From Mesopusillimonas faecipullorum (GTDB taxonomy: Bacteria; Pseudomonadota; Gammaproteobacteria; Burkholderiales; Burkholderiaceae_B), in assembly GCF_020539505.1 (NCBI RefSeq), contig NZ_JACDXW010000002.1, positions 186,001 through 250,000 on the forward strand: DNA of 64,000 bases. Reading direction: 5' to 3'. The position numbers and the translations under genes are program-made. Position 1 is the first letter of the stretch. Each line of letters starts with the position of its first letter. Below the pieces are notes generated by a model, which was not told the origin of the DNA, searched no databases, and saw only the letters and a list, made by a program, of their open reading frames with translations. Of the stretch, positions 56,484 through 64,000 are shown one piece after another.

Positions 56484-56539
56484 GGTTTTTTGGCTCCCTT
56501 TTTTGTTTGTGTGCTTTTGGGCTGGGTGTTCTTTTGACG

Positions 56540-56688
56540 TCTCTGTGCGTGGGAACAGGGCTGGGGCGGTCAGCGGCAGTCGGTCCTTCGGACACGCCGG
56601 TCCGCTTCGTCCGCGCCTTCGCGCTCCCTTCAGCGGCGCCTGGCTCGCCCGCCAATGCCCGCCCCAGCCCCATTCCCATGTACAGAGA
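56540..56688. repeat. Hairpin cassette 3 (distant relative of the leuD-leuB cassettes)
   Basis: A 149-base non-coding element with 30-base inverted ends (56540-56569 and 56659-56688; 26 of 30 matching). Internal hairpins include GTCC/GGAC with a TTC loop (56583-56593) and GCGC/GCGC with a CTTC loop (56613-56624). Read on the minus strand it starts GGCATTGG and ends CTGACCG before the closing arm, echoing the blocks of cassettes 1 and 2. It lies between the DUF455 gene and the lon stop codon. Confidence 0.6.
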
Positions 56689-56716
56689 CTGCATTGGGCC
56701 AGCGCGCTAAGGCCTT

Positions 56717-59134
56717 TTAATCCTCAGGCGTTTTAAGCGCAGGTGCTTCCAGCACCACATTCAAGGCCTGCTCTACGTTTTCCAAAAACACAAACCTAAG
56801 TTGCTCGCGGGCTTCTTGGGGGATGTCTTCCAGGTCTTTTTCGTTGCGGGCGGGTAAAAGTACGGTGCGTATGCCGGCTTGCAGGGCGGCCAAGACTTTT
56901 TCCTTGATACCGCCTACCGGCAAGACCAGGCCGCGCAGGCTGATTTCGCCTGTCATGGCGTGGTCGTAGCGTACGGCGCGGTCGGTCATCAGCGAGGCCA
57001 GGGCCACAAACATGGCAACGCCGGCGCTGGGGCCGTCTTTGGGGATGGCGCCTGCGGGCACATGCACGTGGATGTCTTGCTTTTCGAAACGCTCGGGTTC
57101 CAGGCCCAGGGCGGCGGCTTTGCTTTTTAGCAGGGTCAGGGCGGCTTGGGCGCTTTCTTTCATCACGTCGCCCAATTGGCCGGTCAGTATCAAGCGGCCA
57201 TTGCCAGGCGAGCGGCTGGCCTCTATGAAGAGGATGTCGCCGCCTACGGGTGTCCAGGCCAAGCCGGTGGCGACGCCGGCCAGGCTGGTGCGCATGGCAA
57301 GTTCGCTTTCGTATTTGTGCGGGCCAAGTATGGGGTGCAGGTCGGCTTCGTCTATGCGTATGTGCTGGTCGCTGCCTTCGGCAACGCGCATGGCAATGTG
57401 GCGAAACACGCTGCCGATTTCGCGTTCCAGGTTGCGTACGCCGGCTTCACGGGTGTAGAAGTGAATAATGGCGCGCAAGGCGTCGTCGCTCAGTTGGCAT
57501 TGCTGTTCGCTTAGGCCGTTGGCTTTAAGCTGTCGCTGTACCAGGTAGCGCTGGGCGATTTGCATTTTTTCGGCTTCGGTGTAGCCCAGAAGGTGTATGA
57601 CCTCCATGCGGTCGCGCAGGGGGCCGGGTATGGCGTCTAGTACGTTGGCGGTGGTAATGAACATGACCCGGGAAAGGTCGAAGGGGACCGCCAGGTAGTT
57701 ATCGCGAAAACTGCCGTTTTGCTCGGGGTCTAGCACTTCTAGCAGGGCGGCGGCGGGGTCGCCGTGTACGCCGCCTGCGCCTAATTTGTCGACTTCATCC
57801 AGCATGAGCACGCAATTGCGCGCACCGGCCTTGTGCACGGCTTGAATGATATTGCCGGGCAGGGCGCCTATATAGGTGCGGCGGTGGCCGCGTATCTCGG
57901 CTTCGTCATGCACACCGCCCAGGCCCAGGCGCGCAAATTTGCGGCCTGTGGCTTTGGCAATGCTTTGCCCTAACGAGGTTTTGCCCACGCCGGGCGGCCC
58001 CACAAAGCACAGAATAGGGCTGCGGCCTTCGGGGTTCAGCTTGCGCACGGCTAAAAACTCAAGAATGCGGCGCTTGATTTTCTCCAGACCGTAATGGTCG
58101 GCATCCAGCGTTTCGCGGGCTTCGGCAATATCTATGCGTTCTTCAGTGGCAATGCTCCAGGGCAATTCGGTTAACCAGTCCAGGTAGGTGCGCAGCGAAG
58201 AGTATTCAGCCGAGGCGTCGGGCATATTGGCCAGGCGGCGCAGCTCTTTGCGCGCCACTTGCTCTACCTCTTCGGGCATCTGGGCTTTTACTATGGCCGC
58301 TTCTATCTCGGCCACTTCCGCCGCATTGCCTTCGGTCTCGCCCAGTTCTTGCTGAATCGTCTTTAACTGCTCGCGCAGCAGTACTTCGCGCTGGCGGTCT
58401 TCAAAACGTTCTTTGGTTTGCTTGTCGATGTCGTGGCTAATGCGCAGCACTTCGGCAAAGTGCACCAAAAAGCCCAATACTTTGTCCAGGCGGGGCAGCA
58501 GGTCGAAGGTTTCCAGAATTTCTTGCTTTTCTTCGGGTTTCAAGTCCATCAGGCCGGCGACAAAGTCGGCCAATACTGCCGGAGAGCTAATGGCTGCCGC
58601 CGTACTGGCCAGCTCTGCCGGGGCTTGGGGCAGCAGGCGAAGGATCTCGGCCGTGCGTGCCTTTAGCTGCAGCATGCGGGCGTCGATCTCGGTGTTGTGG
58701 GTGTCGGGCTCGTCTATGCGTTCTATGCGCGCCACCAAATACGGGTAGTCAGGCAAAAATTCTTTAACGGTAAAGCGTTGTTCGCCCTGGCAGATCAGGT
58801 GGTGGTGGCCATCGGGCGTGGTCACGTAGCGCAATATGCTGGCCAGGGTGCCCACGCCATGTAAGTCGGTTTCTTGGGGCTCTTCGGCCTGGGCGTCGCG
58901 CTGCAGCAGTATGCCCACTTGGCGACCGGCGCGAGCGGCGTCTTGGGCGGCTTTGATGGAGCTTTCCCGGCCTATGCTAATCGGTGCCACCATTTGGGGA
59001 AACACCACCAAATTGCGTACCGGAATAATGATGACAGCATCTTCGGGCAGGCTCAATTCGGTTTGAGCAGGGGCGCCGGTTCCTGGGGCCTGAGCGCTTT
59101 CGACGGGAAGCTGTTCGGAAGTCTTGGTGTCCAT
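56717..59134 (-). CDS. lon: Lon protease
   Basis: An 805-residue ATP-dependent Ser-Lys protease: LAN domain, AAA+ module with Walker [12 protein letters not shown], sensor region, and protease domain with the catalytic serine in DGPSAGVAM and lysine in [10 protein letters not shown]. The start ATG 59134 has GAGG upstream; an extended form from 59209 runs into hsp20. The pairing with an Hsp20 chaperone gene 44 bases upstream suggests a heat-shock unit, possibly a second Lon next to the one usually found beside clpX. Regulation by sigma-32 could not be confirmed. Confidence 0.93.
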   Translation of the reverse strand: MDTKTSEQLPVESAQAPGTGAPAQTELSLPEDAVIIIPVRNLVVFPQMVAPISIGRESSIKAAQDAARAGRQVGILLQRDAQAEEPQETDLHGVGTLASILRYVTTPDGHHHLICQGEQRFTVKEFLPDYPYLVARIERIDEPDTHNTEIDARMLQLKARTAEILRLLPQAPAELASTAAAISSPAVLADFVAGLMDLKPEEKQEILETFDLLPRLDKVLGFLVHFAEVLRISHDIDKQTKERFEDRQREVLLREQLKTIQQELGETEGNAAEVAEIEAAIVKAQMPEEVEQVARKELRRLANMPDASAEYSSLRTYLDWLTELPWSIATEERIDIAEARETLDADHYGLEKIKRRILEFLAVRKLNPEGRSPILCFVGPPGVGKTSLGQSIAKATGRKFARLGLGGVHDEAEIRGHRRTYIGALPGNIIQAVHKAGARNCVLMLDEVDKLGAGGVHGDPAAALLEVLDPEQNGSFRDNYLAVPFDLSRVMFITTANVLDAIPGPLRDRMEVIHLLGYTEAEKMQIAQRYLVQRQLKANGLSEQQCQLSDDALRAIIHFYTREAGVRNLEREIGSVFRHIAMRVAEGSDQHIRIDEADLHPILGPHKYESELAMRTSLAGVATGLAWTPVGGDILFIEASRSPGNGRLILTGQLGDVMKESAQAALTLLKSKAAALGLEPERFEKQDIHVHVPAGAIPKDGPSAGVAMFVALASLMTDRAVRYDHAMTGEISLRGLVLPVGGIKEKVLAALQAGIRTVLLPARNEKDLEDIPQEAREQLRFVFLENVEQALNVVLEAPALKTPED

Positions 59135-59178
59135 GGCTGCCTCTTGAGTCGTAACCACACAAACGGTTGGGATCTGGC

Positions 59179-59580
59179 TTAAAGTTTGCGCAGGGTAAGC
59201 ACCAGGCAACCGTTTACCAAAGAGGATTCCTGAATTTCAAATTGCCCGGCGGGCAGCTCGATGCGGCGCTCGAAGCGGCCGTAGGGAATCTCCAGGCGTC
59301 GTATATGGGCCGAGGCAGGGGCGGGCATGGGGCGTTCGCCCACCACGCGCAAGGTGCTGCCTTCGACAAGAATGTCTACCCGGTCTGAAGCCACACCGGG
59401 CAGGGCCACCAGCACCGAGAGGTGCGTGGGCGTCTCGAATACGTCGGCGGGGGGCTCCCAAGTGGGGCCGCGCGCGGGGCTTTGACCAAGCTGAAAGAAC
59501 TGGCGGTGCAGGCGGTCGGCTTGCTCCAGCATGCCCACAGCCTGCGCCCAGACCAGGCCGGGCGATTTGCGATAAGTCAT
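59179..59580 (-). CDS. Small heat-shock protein Hsp20 (alpha-crystallin family)
   Basis: A 133-residue protein whose C-terminal two thirds (about 45-130) are an alpha-crystallin domain, with ADVFETPTHLSVLVALPGVA and IPYGRFERRIELPAG. It should hold unfolded proteins in the cytoplasm. The usual C-terminal IxI motif is not obvious. It lies upstream of lon in the same direction, so chaperone and protease are probably co-expressed. Confidence 0.87.
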   Translation of the reverse strand: MTYRKSPGLVWAQAVGMLEQADRLHRQFFQLGQSPARGPTWEPPADVFETPTHLSVLVALPGVASDRVDILVEGSTLRVVGERPMPAPASAHIRRLEIPYGRFERRIELPAGQFEIQESSLVNGCLVLTLRKL

Positions 59581-59631
59581 GGCGGATATTCCTGTTAACC
59601 ACTCAGGGTAACTATACTCCGCCTGACAGCC

Positions 59632-61308
59632 TTAGGGGTTGCGCAAGGCCGGTGGGTGGGCGGCGCCGCCGGGCGTGGCAGGTGGGGCGGCGCTTTCCAG
59701 GCCCACCGTGCGGCCTATGAACAAAACCGGCCCTTCGGGTTCGGCGGGTAAGGTTTGGCGCATGGGTTCCAAGGTCATCTCGAATACTTGGCCGGCTTGC
59801 ACCGGGCCTATCAGTTCGGGTGCCAGCCTCAGCGGCATATTGGGCACCACCCGGCTCAACAAACGCGGAGACGGGTCAGCCTGGGCTTGCGTCCATAAAT
59901 ACACCGCTTCGTTAGGGGCCAGTTCGACGTTCACCAGCGGCCTTAGGTTCAGTTGCAAATCAGAAGTTTGGGTCAACAACCAACCCGGCGTAGAACTAGA
60001 GCCCGGCGCCTGAAGCACCGCCAAGTGCTGCAAAGTGGGTGGGGGAGGCGGCACTGCGGCCTGGCTTAAGCCGCTAAGCCACTGATAGCCCGCTACCCCC
60101 AGAGCCAACATCATGGCCAAGCCACCCAGCCAAGGTAAAAACGAAGGCCTGGGCCGGCTGCGTTCAGGTTTAGGCTGTGCAGAGCGGCGTTCGGCATGAA
60201 TCGGTGCTGGTGTGGTTGCCGATGGTGGCGTGTCAGTTGGCTGGGTTTCTGGGGCAGGGGTAGCTGCAGTAGGAGTGACTGCAGCTGGCTTCTCAGCCGC
60301 CACACTTTTTGGCGCGGGCGCTGGGGCGGGTTTTATCTCTGGCGTTTTCACTGCCGCAGGCGGCGTCGTTGCGCCGGGCTGCGGTGCTTGCGGTTGGGCT
60401 TGAGCGGGGACTGCACCTTCTACTTTGGCCCTTTCAGCGGTGTTGCCAGAAGGTACACGCAGCAAAGGCTTGGGCGTTTCGCTTTGGGGGTAAGCCGCAG
60501 GGCGAGCAGCGGCTTGAGCCGCCGGCGCCTTAGCTTGGCTTGCCTGCGCCCTGGTCTGCACCACAGAGGCCCGAACCGGCATAGGCACAGGTAAAGGCAG
60601 CTTCAGCTGGCGGCAAATGGCAATCAACAACTCTTGCGATGCCGTGGCTGGGGGCAGGGCATCCACAAAAACTAGGCAGACGCCTTCCCAATGCAGCACA
60701 TGCTGGGCCGCAGCGGCTTGCGACTGCAGTAAATCCGTTGCACGGCGGTCTGTAACTTCGTCGGCCACGCCTAGTACATAGGCCGCTAAAGCTTCTTGAT
60801 CCAGCGCGGGCAAAGTTGGGGATTCCAAGCCGTGGTCGTGCACCAAGGCAGCCAGCGTGGGGCGTAACTCATTCAAATCCGCATGCGGTGCCAGCAGTGT
60901 CAGCGACTGTCGATTCAAGCCCAGGCTATAGGCGGCCTGCAACAGACGTTTATCGGCGTCGGGAAGGGCGGCCAGCACATGCGCGCTAAGCTGAGGCAGA
61001 TTGTGCCAACGGGCGCGGTCGGGCACCTGGCCTTCACGCGCTTCGTATTTCAGGCGGTGACGCAAAATGCTGTAAAGCCAGGCACGAGCCTGCTCGGCCT
61101 GAGCCGGGTAATGGCTGGCATGGCGCCATACCAAAATAAAAGTGTCGCTAAGCACCTGGCGCGCCCGCGCCTCGTCGCCCAACCACACCTGGGCCAGCGC
61201 CAGCATAGACGGCGCTTCGTGATTGAACAGGGCATGCAAAGCTTGAGCCCGGCCTTGGGCGCAAGCCAAAATATAAGAGTGATGATCGAACGCGTGGGCG
61301 TGGGACAT
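59632..61308 (-). CDS. Single-chain ECF sigma factor and RskA-like anti-sigma factor fusion
   Basis: A 558-residue protein. Residues 20-90 match ECF sigma region 2, including VWLGDEARARQVLSDTFILV and ARAWLYSILRHRL. Residues 104-160 look like a degenerate region 4. Residues 168-235 (DQEALAAYVLGVADEV) resemble the N-terminal anti-sigma domain of RskA. A Pro/Ala-rich linker (240-388), one transmembrane helix (389-412) and a C-terminal RskA-like domain (427-535, with YLWTQAQADPSPRLLSRV) follow. ATG 61308 has GGAG upstream. The two partners normally encoded by separate genes thus share one polypeptide. Alternatively the sigma part has lost promoter binding and acts as a sensor. Confidence 0.75.
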   Translation of the reverse strand: MSHAHAFDHHSYILACAQGRAQALHALFNHEAPSMLALAQVWLGDEARARQVLSDTFILVWRHASHYPAQAEQARAWLYSILRHRLKYEAREGQVPDRARWHNLPQLSAHVLAALPDADKRLLQAAYSLGLNRQSLTLLAPHADLNELRPTLAALVHDHGLESPTLPALDQEALAAYVLGVADEVTDRRATDLLQSQAAAAQHVLHWEGVCLVFVDALPPATASQELLIAICRQLKLPLPVPMPVRASVVQTRAQASQAKAPAAQAAARPAAYPQSETPKPLLRVPSGNTAERAKVEGAVPAQAQPQAPQPGATTPPAAVKTPEIKPAPAPAPKSVAAEKPAAVTPTAATPAPETQPTDTPPSATTPAPIHAERRSAQPKPERSRPRPSFLPWLGGLAMMLALGVAGYQWLSGLSQAAVPPPPPTLQHLAVLQAPGSSSTPGWLLTQTSDLQLNLRPLVNVELAPNEAVYLWTQAQADPSPRLLSRVVPNMPLRLAPELIGPVQAGQVFEMTLEPMRQTLPAEPEGPVLFIGRTVGLESAAPPATPGGAAHPPALRNP

Positions 61309-61447
61309 GCTGGCTCCGTTGAACAGCCCAACATTGTAGAGCCTGAAAGCTTGCACCGAGCTGAGCGCAGCGGCGCAAGCCCAAAGCGCCGGGACGACCA
61401 GATTTTTGTCGCCTAGAAACGCAAGCAAACACCCAGCCAACCCCGAT

Positions 61448-61477
61448 TTGCACACCTTGCAAAAAGCGTGCTAGAAT
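61448..61477 (+). promoter_or_regulatory. Candidate promoter of tRNA-Pro
   Basis: TTGCAC (61448-61453) and TAGAAT (61472-61477) spaced 18 bases, ending 12 bases before the tRNA. Confidence 0.55.
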
Positions 61478-61488
61478 TACGTTCTTTC

Positions 61489-61566
<78 letters not shown>

Positions 61567-61575
61567 AAATACCTC

Positions 61576-61616
61576 CAAAAATGGCCTTACAGCTTAAAAC
61601 TGTAAGGCCATTTTTG
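61576..61616 (+). terminator. Intrinsic terminator after tRNA-Pro
   Basis: A perfect 17-base stem (61576-61592 and 61600-61616) with a 7-base loop, ending in a T-run. It would end the tRNA transcript; the symmetric A/T flanks would also allow termination in the other direction. Confidence 0.9.
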
Positions 61617-61757
61617 CGTTTGCTGGCGTCAAAGCGGGTAGAGGCGGTCACCTGCTCGAGCTCTATAATCCCACACGCTCTATACAAACCCCTAAGGGCC
61701 AACGCAGGCGGCGTGTTAAATTTCCGTGGATAAGAGCAGGATACGGTACAAAAATTT

Positions 61758-62924
61758 ATGAAAATTGCGGTAGTAGGAACCGGCTACGTTGGTTTGTCCA
61801 ACGCACTGCTGCTGGCACGCAAACATCAAGTGATAGCGCTAGATATTGTGGCGGAACGGGTTCGGTTGCTGAACGATAGGCAGTCGCCATTAGAAGACGA
61901 AGACGTAAAAGAAGCGCTGCAGCAGGCAGATCTGTGTTTTCACGCTACCTTAAGTCCAGCCGAGGCCTATAGCGACGCTGCGTACGTCATTATTGCCACG
62001 CCCACAGATTACAACCCCGAGACGGGGCGCTTCGATACGCAAAGCATAGAAGAGGTCGTGCAAGCTGTTTTGGGCATAAATCCTTCAGCGGCCATCGTGA
62101 TCAAATCAACGGTGCCGGTTGGCTATACGCGTCGGTTAAGTGAAAAACTGGGTACTGACCGACTCATTTTCTCGCCCGAGTTCCTGCGAGAGGGAATGGC
62201 TCTGCACGACAACCTTTACCCCTCTAGAATTGTTGTGGGGGATACGTCGACGAAGGGGCGGGTGTTTGCCCAACTATTGTCCGAGTGCGCGCTACGCGAG
62301 AACGTGGAAGTGCTTTTGACGGGCTCTGCAGAGGCAGAAGCGATAAAGCTGTTTTCTAACACCTACCTCGCTATGCGCGTAGCCTTCTTTAACGAGTTAG
62401 ACAGTTTTGCTGAGTCTAATGCCTTAGACGCTCGGCAGCTGATCCGGGGAGTCGGTTTAGACCCTCGTATAGGGCAGCACTACAACAACCCGTCTTTCGG
62501 TTACGGTGGCTACTGTTTGCCCAAGGATACCAAGCAGCTACTCGCCAATTACGACCAGATACCTAGCACCTTGATTCGCGCGGTTGTAGAAGCCAACAGC
62601 ACACGTAAAGATTTTATAGCGCAAGCCATACTGAAGCATCAGCCTAGTGTTGTGGGTATATATCGTCTTACAACCAAGGCAGATTCGGATAATTTTAGAG
62701 ACTCGGCTATTCAGGGGGTGATAAGGCGCCTAGAGGCTGAAAACGTTGAAATTGTTATTTACGAGCCAGCTTTAAATTTGGCTGAGTTTTCAGGCTACCC
62801 AGTTATAGCCGAACTAGCGAAGTTCAAGCGTGTAAGCGATATTATTGTGGCGAACCGATATAGCACTGAGCTACACGACGTAGAGGGAAAAGTGTACACG
62901 CGAGACTTATTCGGTCTGAATTAA
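61758..62924 (+). CDS. ugd: UDP-glucose 6-dehydrogenase
   Basis: A 388-residue enzyme oxidising UDP-glucose to UDP-glucuronate. The NAD motif is VVGTGYVGLSNA (6-17), and the catalytic cysteine is C253 in FGYGGYCLPKDTKQL. The length matches the Escherichia coli-type Ugd. Base composition looks noticeably less GC-rich and codon use less strict than in the neighbours, consistent with transfer. It supplies precursors for capsule or lipopolysaccharide and opens a probable polysaccharide region downstream of the tRNA. Confidence 0.92.
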   Translation: MKIAVVGTGYVGLSNALLLARKHQVIALDIVAERVRLLNDRQSPLEDEDVKEALQQADLCFHATLSPAEAYSDAAYVIIATPTDYNPETGRFDTQSIEEVVQAVLGINPSAAIVIKSTVPVGYTRRLSEKLGTDRLIFSPEFLREGMALHDNLYPSRIVVGDTSTKGRVFAQLLSECALRENVEVLLTGSAEAEAIKLFSNTYLAMRVAFFNELDSFAESNALDARQLIRGVGLDPRIGQHYNNPSFGYGGYCLPKDTKQLLANYDQIPSTLIRAVVEANSTRKDFIAQAILKHQPSVVGIYRLTTKADSDNFRDSAIQGVIRRLEAENVEIVIYEPALNLAEFSGYPVIAELAKFKRVSDIIVANRYSTELHDVEGKVYTRDLFGLN

Positions 62925-63006
62925 ACGGTTTTTCCTCTTCTTGCCCAGTGGGAAAAGCTGCTGAAGCTATGCTTGCTTAAGCAAGGAGCAGCCCCATCAC
63001 TGTAAT

Positions 63007-63834
63007 ATGTTGGCTTCCACCCTCATTGGCAAAAACTCCTTGAGCTCTTATCGATCCACATCGTCCGGTGCTGTGCGCTGTGTACTGATCACCGGTGCCA
63101 CAGGTGGCATAGGTAGTGCGCTGGCTTTAGAGTACGCCCAGGCCGGCGCCTCCACCCTGATTCTTCAAGGGCGTCAGGAAAACCGCCTGCAGGAACTGGC
63201 CCAAGCGTGCAGTGCACACGGGGCTAAGGTGATTACCCATGTCCAAGACGTACGCGATCACGACACCCTAAAGGCATGGCTAGAGCAAATCAGCCAAACA
63301 GAGTCACCAGACTTGGTCATTGCCAATGCCGGCGTCAATATCAATACCGGCCCTCAAGGGCAGGGCGAAGACTGGGCAGATGTTCACCGCCTGCTAGACG
63401 TCAACATTAAAGCCGTATTTGCCACCGCGCACGGCGTGCTGCCTGCCATGCGTGCGCGGGGTAGTGGGCAAGTTGCCCTGATCAGTTCCTTAGCAGCCTG
63501 GCGTGGCTTGCCCGAAACCCCCAGCTATAGCGCCAGCAAAGCAGCCGTTAAAGTGTATGGCGAAGCCATGCGAGACTCATTGGCCCACGAAGGCATACGT
63601 TTCAACGTAGTCATGCCAGGTTATGTGGAATCGCAAATGTGCTTCGATATGCCCGGCCCCAAACCCTTTCTCTGGAAGGCAGACAAAGCGGCACGTGTCA
63701 TACGCAAAGGGCTTAGCGCCAACCGTGCGCGCATCAGCTTTCCCTTCCCGTTAAATTTAGGCTGCTTTCTGCTGGCGGTGATACACCCGGCTGTTTCCAG
63801 CCGCATACTAAAGTGGATGGGTTACGGTGCCTGA
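63007..63834 (+). CDS. SDR-family oxidoreductase (capsule-locus type)
   Basis: A 275-residue classical short-chain dehydrogenase. TGATGGIG (29-36) binds the cofactor, NAG is at 107-109, and the catalytic S160/Y174/K178 set lies in LISSLAAW and YSASK. A hydrophobic segment near the C terminus may touch the membrane. Similar SDR genes (WcbP-like) occur in Burkholderia capsule clusters. The downstream ATG begins one base after this stop. The substrate is unknown. Confidence 0.82.
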   Translation: MLASTLIGKNSLSSYRSTSSGAVRCVLITGATGGIGSALALEYAQAGASTLILQGRQENRLQELAQACSAHGAKVITHVQDVRDHDTLKAWLEQISQTESPDLVIANAGVNINTGPQGQGEDWADVHRLLDVNIKAVFATAHGVLPAMRARGSGQVALISSLAAWRGLPETPSYSASKAAVKVYGEAMRDSLAHEGIRFNVVMPGYVESQMCFDMPGPKPFLWKADKAARVIRKGLSANRARISFPFPLNLGCFLLAVIHPAVSSRILKWMGYGA

Positions 63835-63835
63835 G

Positions 63836-64000
63836 ATGATCTGGCCGCTAGTGCCCGCCTTTTTTGCTGGGCTGATGCTTTCGTGGGCCTTAGAGCTGCT
63901 GCTAACGCCCAGGCCGCAAGCCCCCTGGCGCCGCCCCGCATCTGCCGTGGCCGTGCATACTGGCATCTGGACACTGGCCTTCGCCTTGGAAATCGCCTTG
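63836..64000 (+). CDS. Membrane protein, N-terminal part (3' end outside window)
   Basis: The first 55 codons of a protein starting MIWPLVPAFFAGLMLSWA, with two hydrophobic stretches separated by a Pro/Arg-rich loop. It runs off the window. It begins one base after the SDR stop, so it is co-translated. By position it could be the sulfatase-like (WcbQ/LTA-synthase type) membrane enzyme that follows such SDR genes in capsule loci, but this is only a guess. Confidence 0.5.
   Translation, partial: MIWPLVPAFFAGLMLSWALELLLTPRPQAPWRRPASAVAVHTGIWTLAFALEIAL

Overview
The window reads as a chromosomal segment of a betaproteobacterium, most likely Burkholderiales/Alcaligenaceae. Evidence is the block leuC-leuD-leuB-asd-fimV-truA-trpF, the rpmI-rplT-pheS-pheT-ihfA-merR block, a choline-kinase-type ThrB, and GC-rich coding with dense, often overlapping operons. 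No rRNA, CRISPR array, transposase or phage gene was seen. One tRNA (Pro, anticodon GGG) is present. Most of the window is ordinary housekeeping gene content separated by a few accessory stretches.

Layout. 1-11457: a set that looks dedicated to aromatic or organic acids, with a FAD monooxygenase (cut by the window edge), a five-gene Liv-type ABC importer, a BenE-family transporter, SixA, a cytochrome b561, a diiron ferritin-like protein, a feruloyl-CoA synthase-like ligase and a BoxR/BzdR-type regulator (HTH fused to a shikimate-kinase-like domain). 11454-17017: recJ with an rpfE-like gene, lolCD and tatD. 17018-17765: an orphan antitoxin-like HTH gene with its own operator, flanked by imperfect direct repeats. 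17766-28306: comEC, an alpha/beta hydrolase, a PHP phosphatase, thrB, dusA, a CBS protein, a YihY-type membrane protein, dapL and dapF. 28464-40379: selO, aroC, an M48 lipoprotein protease, leuCD, leuB, asd, fimV, truA and trpF. Two related hairpin cassettes lie between leuD and leuB.

40401-50577 is an accessory island between trpF and rpmI: class 1B dihydroorotate dehydrogenase (catalytic and electron-transfer subunits), asparaginase, a GntR/FCD regulator, an M20-family protein, an MFS transporter and a two-subunit xanthine dehydrogenase. Three promoter regions of this island share a TGGATAC-type motif, suggesting one regulon for nucleobase-related catabolism.

50791-55716 is the L35/L20-PheST-IHF-MerR block, followed by a MiaE-like protein (to 56483), a lon/hsp20 pair and a remarkable single polypeptide combining an ECF sigma-factor region with an RskA-like membrane anti-sigma module. 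After tRNA-Pro, a lower-GC ugd gene, an SDR gene and the start of a membrane protein suggest the edge of a surface-polysaccharide locus that continues beyond the window.

The observations I would follow first are the sigma/anti-sigma fusion (59632-61308), the covarying hairpin cassettes (34636-34967, with a more distant relative at 56540-56688) and the nucleobase island with its M20-family member lacking canonical metal ligands.
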